From Dryomyza anilis (taxonomy: Eukaryota; Arthropoda; Insecta; Diptera; Dryomyzidae), in the NCBI GenBank assembly GCA_951804985.1, contig OX638132.1, forward strand, positions 24,094,617-24,158,616: 64,000 nucleotides of DNA, given 5' to 3'. Of the stretch, positions 55,475 to 64,000 are shown one piece after another; position 1 is the stretch's first letter, and each line of letters begins with the position of its first letter. A program made the position numbers and the translations under genes. Below the pieces are notes generated by a model. It ran no database searches and was not told the DNA's origin. It saw only the letters and a program-made list of their open reading frames with translations.

Positions 55475-56370
55475 CTCTACCCAAGCAACCACGGCTCGAC
55501 AATTGCCACAAACTATTGTGGCATATGTGTACCTCTTAAGTTACCTCTGACACCCGTGTTGCAAACTAATAATATCTAGTCGTAAAGAGGTGACTAATAA
55601 CATGTATGGAACATACACAATAATATGTCGCAATGCTGTGATATATAAGTCATTCATTCTGATAATGGAACTATATACAATAAAGGGCGGAGTTAACTTT
55701 GTTCCTATTAGGTGGCAAAAAGTGGCAAATTATTAAATATATTATGTTCCATATATGTGGCAAGTATAGAATGAAGAACCTAATAGGAACATGTTTATAT
55801 ATAATGTAGCTAATTAACTTTAAAATTGATTAAATACATATTATTATACACGACATATTTATAACATCCACTACATATGTTTATGGAAAGTTGTGTTGTA
55901 AAAAAATACATCCGCAAAAGCATAATTTAAAATAAATTTTCACAAATTGCATTTTTTTGTGTGCGCGTAAAAATTAGAGGGGGTAGAATATAAGCTTTAA
56001 CCCGAAAACTTGAAACGTTTGTTAAATTAAAGTTGTAGTTTGCCGAAAACTTTATTCGTAAAGACTTCTATTATTATGCCATGCATATTTTTTATTACAG
56101 GAGTATCATTCACGTTAATGGCACTGCGTAGGATTATTATTTTTAATCTACACATAAATTACAGTTCACGTTAAAATAACAGTTCAAGTTCCAAATAGGT
56201 GAACCGAAACTTGAATGGATCAAAATTTTTGGCAACTAAGCCTCGCCCTGGGGCTTTATAACTGGCAATTGTGTGGCAAATAAGCATATTTCGCATGATT
56301 TAGAACAAACACTTTAGTGGCAACTGTGTGGCTACCACTTAAGTTGCCACAAAGTGGTTACTTGGGTAGA
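55475..56370. mobile_element. TIR element with CTCTACCCAAG ends
   Basis: Left CTCTACCCAAGCAACCAC, right (read inward) CTCTACCCAAGTAACCAC; TTGCCACAAA/TTTGTGGCAA words continue inside both. The 0.9-kb interior has no ORF. A target duplication was not found. Superfamily unknown. Confidence 0.75.
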
Positions 56371-56382
56371 GTACCAGCAATA

Positions 56383-56802
56383 TAAACAAACTTCCGTCGA
56401 AAAAGACCTTTAGAATTATATAGCGAGCATTTGAGTGAATGTTCTGATATGGTAGCAACGAATTTAGTCGGGGGTATTATTTTTTTTTTTAATTTTTTTA
56501 TTCTTATTTTTGTTATTTATTAATTAAGAATGATCTTTAAAACTATATATATCTAAATGTAAATTTAATGCGACAAAAATTTGTCAAATTATTATTTATC
56601 TATCTATTGATTTTATTATAATTCTTTATAATTTAAAAATAAAAAATTTAAGATAATAAAAAAAATAGAAAAAAACTTATCACCTTCGCCACGATTCGAA
56701 CCAGCGATACACAACTATATTCGTTGCCACCAAGACAGTAACATTCACTCGAATGCTCGCTATATAATTCCTAACGCTCTTTTCGACGGAAGTTTGTTGT
56801 AT
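56383..56802. mobile_element. Inverted-repeat element with about 80-bp arms and a B-box-like motif
   Basis: Left AACAAACTTCCGTCGAAAA and right (read inward from about 56800) AACAAACTTCCGTCGAAAA agree, and continue with AATTATATAGCGAGCATT, GAGTGAATGTT and GGCAACGAAT-like blocks in both arms. On the minus strand the right arm is followed by CTGGTTCGAATCGTGGCG (56688-56705), which has the form of a Pol III B-box. It begins 12 bp after the preceding TIR element. Confidence 0.78.
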
Positions 56803-57907
56803 AGATAGCACTAATAGAAAATGAACCTGCGATTCTGAACTAAACTTGATAGTGTAAATTTAAAATACTTACATTTTTCAACTATCCAGGTAAATAAAAA
56901 TCAATCAAAATGTATAAAAATTTAAAGTTTAAAACTTGAATGTATATAATTTAAACCAAAAGGTTGAGCATTTAAATAAAAATGGATTTTCAACTTGAAA
57001 GTTTAAATTTGTGGTCCAGTAAATTATAGAAAATATATATGAATGTTAAGACATTCAATTTTAAACATAACTATATAACATAAATAAATAACCAAAATGT
57101 TTAAAAATTCGTTTTTAAACTAAAAAAATTTGATAACTGTTGAAATGATGAAATAAAATGAAATAAAATAACCGTGTCTATGCTTCAAACCTCCATCCAA
57201 TTACACACATCCAATGTGTCTTTGCAAAAAATATAAACAAAACATTAACAGAAAATGTGTCTCAAATATTTATTAAATTCTGTGTGTTTTTATAGGCAAA
57301 TTTCTGGTGTATTTCAAAAATGGTCAGGAAACATGCTGCATTTTATTCAAATTACAACTCTGCTGTCTTTAACCTGCCAAACATTGTAATGGGTTATTAT
57401 TTTTATTTCTGTTATTGATTTTATTTAATTCATTATTTGATTTTATTTATTTTGTTTTTAAGTGCTTTTGTAGAGACACGCAATCAGACTGCAGACATAC
57501 TACAGTAGGGTATCCCTTATTTTTTATATATAACACGAACTACATATTACACAAACGAAAGACCATTCCTTCATGATTGCATAGTTTGCAGTTATTTTTG
57601 AGGATTTTTAAACAAACGGCCCTCTGAGCCACTTTAAAAGGTTAACACGCACATTATCACATATGAGTAAGGTAACTTTTAGTCGGCTAAGTCCCAGTTT
57701 AACTTTATTTTTATGTTTTTTAACACCAACTATCAAAAATTTGTCTACTGCATTATTTCCCACTTTACCTAACCTTGCTTACTGGTTACTATGCTAACAC
57801 AATTATGAAATTTTAATATAATTTTAAGATATTCCGAATTAGGTATGATTTATTGAAAGCACTATGAAATTTAATTAAATAAATTCTGTTGTAACATTTT
57901 CTTGTTT

Positions 57908-57941
<34 letters not shown>

Positions 57942-58325
57942 TACATAACATAATTGAAATTTCTTATGCAATATACACAATACAAATATAATAGTCATTG
58001 CATGGAAATATGAACTAAGCTCTTACATGACACTCAAACAATGTCAGGAAAGTCAAATCAAATATTGTGCACATCAAATTAAAATTTGAATGTACAATAC
58101 TGAATTGTAAAGTGCATCTCGTATGTCATAAATAAGTTATGGCATCCAAACTATGGCATCCAAACTAGCGGGATATACAGACAAATGGTATAAGCAAGCA
58201 GTTGTGTTAACAACCGTGTAACTTTACGAAGCCAGATAAAAAATATGGGTATTTAAAAACTATATGTAAAATAATATGAAAATGTATGGTATTCCAAAAT
58301 ATCATATTCTGTCATTTGCTATACT
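56803..58325. other. AT-rich stretch without recognised genes
   Basis: 57640-57790 carries ACACGCACATTATCACATAT and CTTTACCTAACCTTGCTTAC wording shared with 13630-13740 and, loosely, with family A/B tails; it is probably a relic of that group. A 32-nt T-run lies at 57911-57942. The rest shows nothing. Confidence 0.4.
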
Positions 58326-58440
58326 TATACCCTACATCTACAAAGGGTATATTAAGTTTGTACAGATATTGTAAAGACCACTTATTTTCAAATACCTCAT
58401 ATAAAATTTACTTCTGGTGCATTCCACAGAAAATTATTGA
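58326..58440 (+). repeat. Family B/A composite head fragment
   Basis: ATACCCTACATCTACAAAGG, GATATTGTAAAGACCACTTA and AATACCTCATATAAAATTTA are joined, so head and mid-part are brought together by an internal deletion. Confidence 0.5.
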
Positions 58441-58753
58441 TTCCATTTAATGATTCTTAGTATAAGAAATACTTTTAATTTCATGTCAACAGTTATTCCC
58501 ATTGAAATTTTATTAATATTTCAATTTAGTGGTATTTATATTTAATCTATTTTTCGCTATTTCTTTTAATTTTTTTTATGATTATGTTCAATACAATTAG
58601 TAGGTACAAATAAGAAATAAAATAATATATATAAAAAATTCCAACAGCTAAAGTCAACTTGAACGATCCCGTGGCTGCATTCGACGGTCATCAGGGCTGA
58701 TATGCAACCGGTACCAACGGGTTAATACAAATTAAATTGTGTTGTTTCTTTTT

Positions 58754-59050
58754 ATACCCTACACCTATGAGGTACAGGGTATATTAACTTTGTGCATATA
58801 TTGTAACGCCCCATGGGAGGCGTGTCCGGTATGGAAAAGTATATATTTTTGATCACCATCACTACCCAAGGCCGTTTAGCTATGTCCGTCTGTCTGTCTT
58901 GCTGTCCGTATACACGATAACTTGAGAAAGACTGATCAGAATGCGATGAAATTTCGTATCAATATAATTTAGTCAAAAGTAGGAACTGAGGACACGCCCA
59001 CATCCCATACAAGTCACTTTTATATAACTGAACCGAACTTTCCCAACTCG
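58754..59050 (+). mobile_element. Mini-me-like element, family B, copy 4, internally deleted
   Basis: Intact head (ATACCCTACACCTATGAGGT), ATTGTAACGCCCCATGGGAG, GTCTGTCTGTCTTGCTGTCC, then a jump from ACTTTTATATAACT to CCGAACTTTCCCAACTCG. Both ends are kept in 297 bp, so it could still be recognised by whatever moves the family. Confidence 0.82.
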
Positions 59051-59111
59051 TTATTAATACATTTAATTGCTATTGAATTGGAAAACGAAGGGTAGAGCAT
59101 GGGTTGTAAAA

Positions 59112-59305
59112 GTTTTTTTTTTTTTTGGAATATCTACTAAGATCCACAGCACTCAGACAGACTATATCCATTGTACTGTGAAATCTATTCCCAACGATTT
59201 TGTGGTTAATATCACCACGAGCGCCCATGCCCAAGCCGGGATTCGAACCCGAGACCTTCAGAATGCAAGTCCAGCGCGCTACCTCTGGACTGCTGAGGCC
59301 GGCCA
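59112..59305 (-). mobile_element. Second SINE family (tRNA-headed, poly-A)
   Basis: On the minus strand: GCCGGCCTCAGCAGTCCAGA, AGGTAGCGCGCTGGACTTGC, then a perfect B-box in GGGTTCGAATCCCGGCTTGG, a body of about 100 bp (GTGGTGATATTAACCACAAA, ATGGATATAGTCTGTCTGAG) and a terminal run of about 15 A (59113-59127 as T). It shares no body sequence with the SINE at 22459. A clear target duplication was not found. Confidence 0.72.
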
Positions 59306-59835
59306 GTGTGATAACTTCATCATATAACCTCATAACCTCGATTCTATATTTCATTTACTCTAAATATGTTTATTTATGAATATGGAATCAGCGGATCATA
59401 ACAAGTAGGTTACATTCAAATTGAAAAATTTATATAAGTCTCATCCATTCTCAGTTTCACAAAGGAAACCGGAATAGTGATAGTTTCCGTTCCTTTTTCA
59501 AAAATTGATAGGTATGAAGTGCACTCATAAGAAAATGTCCCATAAAGTACATAATGGTACGAACATTAATTTTATGGCTCATGTATTAATAATTTTTGCA
59601 TACTAATTCAAAAGTTTTCAAATGAATTTGATAGAATTTGAAAAATTGAGTACGATTTAATTAATAATTTAAATATTATTAAATATAACTTTATGAATTC
59701 TATTGGTTTAATGTGTTTTCTCCTATAATAGAATACGTTTCACTATGTGACATATAAAAAGTCAAACACGAACAGAAACATGTTCGCTGTGTGCGTCATT
59801 CTGCGAGTTTACAGAAATTGTTTGCAAGCATTTTT

Positions 59836-60486
59836 ATACCCTACACTAAGAGTGAAAGGATATATTCAGTTTGGTACGCCGTTTGTAACACCCTGAAGAA
59901 AGCATCTTCGGTAAGGAAAAGTATATATATTCTTGATCAGCATGACCTCCTGAGTCGATTTAGCGATGTCCGTCTGTCTGTCTGTTTGTCTGTCCGTCTG
60001 AAAAAGTAGAAAAGCTAGAGCAGTGAAACTTTACATTTAGATTACTTATCGATCTATTGTGACCTGAGAACCGACCACTTATGTTCAAATACCTCACATA
60101 AAATTTACATCTACAGATCAAGTTTACTGCATACGTGCTTAGTTAAACTTTTTGGTCAAATATATATTGACATCATGCTGAAATACATGAAAATAATGTT
60201 TTCCTGTGAAAAGAGTTGTGTTTCCCAAAAAAAAAATCGAAATTCGGTACACCTACCCATTTGTAAATATGTGTACCAAATGAATGGAAATTCTTCAGCG
60301 ATGGAAAGTTTATGCTTATTTTCAGGATTCGTATACCCTGGTGACCTATATACCAAATTGAATGGTAACCACACATATGTGCAGGGTATTTATAGTCGGC
60401 TTAGACCGACTATAATTTTGATAATCCTAACCATCATAATAACACCTACTTTAAAATTTCCCATGTGATCTAACCTTCCCAACTGG
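59836..60486 (+). mobile_element. Mini-me-like element, family A, copy 6
   Basis: ATACCCTACACTAAGAGTGA head, TTCTTGATCAGCATGACCTC core, short (GTCT)n, tail hairpin TATAGTCGGCTTAGACCGAC and CCCAACTGG. It lies between T-runs. About 80 bp shorter than copy 2 after the (GTCT)n tract. Confidence 0.87.
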
Positions 60487-61423
60487 TTTTTGATAATCCA
60501 TATTATTAAACGCGTCATCCAGTTTTATACGTAATGGGGTTGGTTCGTTATTCATTATCTCTTTACGATATCTGCGTAAAAAAAAATTTTAGTATGATAT
60601 AGATACAAGAATCGTAACCACGATCGAAAGAATTGTTTGACATATTGAATCAGTCTCGAAATGATATCGAATGGCATATGAGATTTATTTTTCGAAGTTT
60701 CTCTTAGTAAATAAAAAACTAATAATAAAACTTACCATGAATAACATACACCTTTAATTATGACACCCCAGCGCATCGAAATTTTAGACTCGAATGCACA
60801 AACGGGTACAACAGGTGCGTAATACATTCACATGTAAAGGATTTTCGGAGAACGTCATTTGCTTGTCATAGCAGCATTTTGAATGAATATATTTTATGAA
60901 CAAATTGATATTGGATTAAATTAATTCCAGTGTACACTTGGCCCACATTACAATGTAATGAAAATGCACGAAGTACTTCGAACTAATGTCATATCCATGA
61001 TTTTAAAAGTATTTTGATAGATTTACCGCTGGGTAAGAGAATAATGCGATGCGGTAGCAGTAGTTGCTCGTTGTTGTGTCATGGTTTGGTGACAGACATT
61101 TGCTGCCACTAGTGCAGCGGAGCGGTTTTTCGTGCAGCCGTAGTAGCGAAAATGTGGTCGAAGCAGCGGTTTGGACTATGTTGACAATGTTGGTTAGCAC
61201 ATTGTAAATGTGAGAATTAACGCAATTTTTTCAACTTATTTCAAGAAAATTGTAAGTGCATTATTCTAAGTTATTTTCTACATATTTTCTAATTTAGTTT
61301 TTTATGGATTTAAGTTTTTCATATTAAATTTGTTTTGAATTCTATTTCGAATACTTCATGTAATATACTGAAATAAACCAAGTGTAATTCGAATTGATCT
61401 GACCAAGGTAATGACCAGTCAAG
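60487..61423. other. Probable unique host DNA
   Basis: 61030-61190 is locally GC-rich with repeated GCAGYAGT/GCAGCGG-like words (CGATGCGGTAGCAGTAGTTG) and could be untranslated or regulatory host sequence; the 65-codon minus-strand ORF there has no recognised family. The rest is AT-rich. Confidence 0.3.
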
Positions 61424-62185
61424 ATTTTGTGAATTAAAAGATATGGAGCGATTTTATTAATATAAAAAAAAACATTTTTATTATTTATATCAGGGGCCCG
61501 TGCATGGCTGTGGAAGTTTTTTTATTGGTTTTATAAATGTAATAATAAATAACAAATAACAAATAATAAATCTCCGCCAAAACAACTTTTCTCAAAGACA
61601 ATTTTTTCAGACTGCCCCGTAAAATTCTTCCCCATAGAACGCTTTCCCGTAGAACTCTTCCCGATAGAAATCTTCCCGTAGAACTCATCCCGGTAGAATT
61701 CTTCCCGGAAGAAATCTTTCCGTAGAATTCTTCCCCGTAGAGTTTTAATGTGGTGACTTTCAGTGTGGTGAATTTAGGTGAGGTGAATTTTGGTGTGGTG
61801 AATTTACTGTGGTTATTTTTAGTGTGGTGAGTTTTAGTATGGTGAGTTTTAGTGTGGTGAGTTTTAGCGTGGTGAGTTTTATTGTGGTGAGTTTTAGTGT
61901 GGTGAGTTTTAGTGTGGTGAGTTTTAGTTTTTTGTTTCATCTTTTTAGCTTGTGTATGTGCCGAGTTATATCGTTTCGAAAGTTTAGGTTGTATGGGAGG
62001 TGCCACGTCCCTTTGTCCAATTCCGCCCACATATAGCCTATGATACCCTACGAACTCCATAGTATCCTGGTGCAAAAGTATCCTGGTGCAGTTAAATCTG
62101 TTCAGCGGTTTAGTCGTGATGCTGGAACAAACAGACAGACAGACAGACCGACAGACTGACAGACGGACTAAGAGTTTTATATAGA
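61424..62185 (-). mobile_element. Non-autonomous Helitron-like element, copy 4, variant subfamily
   Basis: On the minus strand the head is TCTATATAAAACTCTTAGTC preceded by A, a (GTCT)n tract (complement 62129-62165), CCAGCATCACGACTAAACCG, the GGCGGAATTGGACAAAGGGA block, the 15-bp array (61742-61935), the second 15-bp array (61615-61740) and the 3' part with AATCGCTCCATATCTTTT. The final hairpin and CTAG are missing at 61423. The head differs from copies 1 and 3 but resembles 24780. Confidence 0.72.
61742..61935 (-). repeat. 15-bp minisatellite, about 13 units (inverted)
   Basis: GTGGTGAGTTTTAGT units, complement of the other three arrays. The shortest of the four. Confidence 0.92.
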
Positions 62186-62597
62186 TTATAAGGTGTCACC
62201 TGTTTTCAGATACAATATTTGAAAAAATACCTTAATTTTACTGAATTATGAACAATAAAATTAATGTATTTTTTTCACTGGTCATAACTTCGGTCAGTTC
62301 AATCCGAATTCCATGTCGTTTATTTTAAAATATTAAATGAAGTATTCTCAATGTAATACAAGATAATTCAGATCGTGAACTTAAATCTGTAAAAAATCTA
62401 AGTTTCAAATATGAAGTAAAATACGAGAAATGTCATATCCCAGCAAAGCAAACGATAATTTTACGATATCATTTATAGCCTCAAATTGTCGTTTTCGATA
62501 ATTAATAATGACACTAAAACGATAGGGTTTTCGATAAGAACCTATCTAAAAAGATATGGTTGTTTTTATCGTTATAACTATCTAGATGATATCGACA
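62186..62597. other. AT-rich stretch without recognised genes
   Basis: 62460-62590 repeats CGATA/TATCG words (ACGATATCATTTATAGCC, TTTTCGATAAGAACC); it may be the outer part of the following fold-back element. Nothing else seen. Confidence 0.4.
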
Positions 62598-63558
62598 CTG
62601 TCATGCCAAAGGGGCGAATGTGACTTTTTAAAAATGTTGGGAAATCAAATTTTAAAGTTTGAAGTGAAAATTAGCCAAATTTATATTTTATTTCAATTTT
62701 TTCTTTTAATTTGGTTTATTCGGCAATTATTATAACGTATATAAAAGATCTTTAGATTTGGACAATGTGTTCTGGATTATAAATAAAGATTTTGTGAGGC
62801 TATATTCTGATCAAAACGCAAATATTTTTGTTTTTTATGCTATAATTTTTTATTAGCGCAAGGTTAAATAGAAATGTCAAGGCATTAATTGTTTGCTTTT
62901 AAAGCACCTATCTATTGGCTTCATTAATTAAAAATATTTTGTCAAGTAATAATTTGCCAATTTGCAGAAATTTTTTTTTGGCAAAATATTTTTAAATAAT
63001 GATGTCAATCAATAGGTGCTTTAAAAACACCAATTACGTTTACATCACTTTTTTATCTTGCACCAATAAAAAATTAAAGCAAAAAAGCGAAGAAATTGGA
63101 AAAATTGAAAATCTTGTCATGCCAAAAGGGCGAATCTTCTCTTTTTTTTGCTATAACTCTTTAACGGTACAATATAAAATAGTTACGTAACGGCAATTAG
63201 TATTTGCTTTCAAAGCACCTATCGATCTGTATCATTAATTATAAATATTTTGCCAACGTTTTTTTTTCTGCAAATAACAAATGGAAAATTAATGTTTGGC
63301 AAAATATTTTTAATAATGCAGATCGATAGGTTCTGTGAAAACAAACAATAAATGCCTTTACACAAATATTTTATCTTATACCAATAAAAAGTTATGCCGA
63401 AAAAACGAATGGATTCGCCCTTTTTGGCATGACAAGATTTTCAATTTTTCAAATTCGCCGTTTTGGTTTTGTCTTTTGTGGCTAGCAATATCCAAAAAAA
63501 GACACGCGATTTTGGCACATCATTCTAGAGGATAAACTACATTCAAAAATGTAAAAAA
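62598..63558. repeat. Fold-back element E, copy 3 (SINE-free)
   Basis: Left edge GACACTGTCATGCCAAAGGG, then successive inverted modules (AAAGCACCTATCTATTGGCT with AATAGGTGCTTTAAAAA; CACCTATCGATCTGTATCAT with AATGCAGATCGATAGGTTCT), CTTGTCATGCCAAAAGGGCG (63114) and GCATGACAAGATTTTCAATT (63427). It continues CATTCTAGAGGATAAACTAC, the empty version of the SINE site at 22449. The right end is replaced by a family B element. Confidence 0.72.
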
Positions 63559-63560
63559 AA

Positions 63561-63790
63561 CGAGTTGGGAAAGTTAGGTCGCATGGGTAAGTTCGGTCAT
63601 ATGGGGCGGATTTTTATAGTCGGTCGGGCCCGACTATGGAATACCCTACACCTTTTGTGGGCATATTAACCCTCAGAATATTATTCATATATCAGAAATT
63701 TACGTCTTATATCCCCATAAATTAAAAAAAATATATATAAAATATAAAAAACTAAAAAAAATAAATTTGAAAAATGTAATTGGGCCGCGT
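63561..63790 (-). mobile_element. Mini-me-like element, family B, tail part, cut by a SINE
   Basis: Complement of the family B tail: CGAGTTGGGAAAGTTAGGTC, TATAGTCGGTCGGGCCCGAC hairpin, ATACCCTACACC, CGTCTTATATCCCCATAAAT. It breaks at TGTAATTGGGCCGCG where the SINE begins; the remainder lies beyond the window. Confidence 0.8.
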
Positions 63791-64000
63791 AGCCGCGGTA
63801 GCTCAGTGGTTAGTGCGTTTGACTGCGAGCCGAAAGGGCCCCGGTTCAAGCCTGGACTGGGGCTAACAACATCTTTTCATAGAAACATTTTTCTATACCG
63901 CGCTACCTCTCGGCAGTAAATGGCAAACCTACGAGAGTAAAAAATTGCCTATGAAAAGCTCTCACCCGCCGTTCGGATTCGGCAATAAACTGTAGGTCCC
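63791..64000 (+). mobile_element. tRNA-derived SINE, copy 5, runs off the window
   Basis: AGCCGCGGTAGCTCAGTGGT head (best A-box of the set), GTGCGTTTGACTGCGAGCCG, B-box GGTTCAAGCCTGG (about 63843-63855), and the standard body to ACTGTAGGTCCC at the window edge. Confidence 0.9.

Noticed and set aside
59112..59305. Protein-coding ORFs of 86 (+) and 94 (-) codons
   Set aside because: Both overlap the poly-A SINE and are explained by it.

Overview
This window looks like repeat-dominated, AT-rich chromatin of a higher fly (Diptera, probably a calyptrate such as a blow fly or house fly relative). The grounds are a BEL/Pao and a Ty3/gypsy LTR retrotransposon, a jockey/CR1-like LINE, a Tc1/mariner relic, Helitron-like elements, and many copies of short elements with a (TA)n - TTCTTGATCAGCAT core - (GTCY)n layout, which matches the dipteran 'mini-me' repeats described in the literature. 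The species assignment is inference. I found no host protein-coding exon, rRNA or canonical tRNA gene that I could support; the non-repeat stretches read as intergenic or intronic DNA.

Layout: 1-1.8 kb decayed LINE 3' half; 1.8-2.4 kb AT-rich fold-back relic; 3.5-5.3 kb long mini-me-like element (family B) with periodic CCGTCCGGAA motifs; 6.04-7.21 kb dead Tc1/mariner element; 8.37-9.57 kb hAT-type MITE with 8-bp target duplications, split by a mini-me-like family A element; 10.07-10.33 kb piggyBac-type MITE in TTAA sites; 11.64-13.07 kb Helitron copy carrying a 15-bp minisatellite and split by a family B element; 13.77-19.84 kb complete BEL/Pao element (identical 202-bp LTRs, CTAGT target duplications, one 1747-codon gag-pol ORF); 21.8-22.8 kb fold-back element with a tRNA-derived SINE inside it (10-bp target duplication); 23.0-23.4 kb MITE; 24.0-24.8 kb low-complexity Helitron relic; 26.0-26.8 kb unfamiliar tandem-repeat island and a near-perfect palindrome; 28.5-33.9 kb gypsy-group element with nearly identical LTRs but a badly broken coding region, and a family A element inside its left LTR; 34-39.6 kb nested family A/B elements, SINEs and MITEs; 41.5-43.7 kb fold-back element and a second minisatellite Helitron; 47.4 kb SINE; 51.26-54.15 kb the most complete Helitron (TC...CTAG ends between A and T, terminal hairpin, three scales of tandem repeats); 55.5-56.8 kb two adjoining inverted-repeat elements; 58.7-62.2 kb family B, a second SINE family, family A and a reverse-oriented Helitron; 62.6-64 kb fold-back element, family B and a SINE running off the end.

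The interest of the window lies in how the elements are stacked and how they generate tandem repeats. The BEL element appears very young and possibly competent. The gypsy copy looks mobilised in trans. The Helitrons generate 8-, 15- and about 280-bp arrays. Families A and B keep terminal hairpins by paired base changes, which hints at a conserved nucleic-acid structure.
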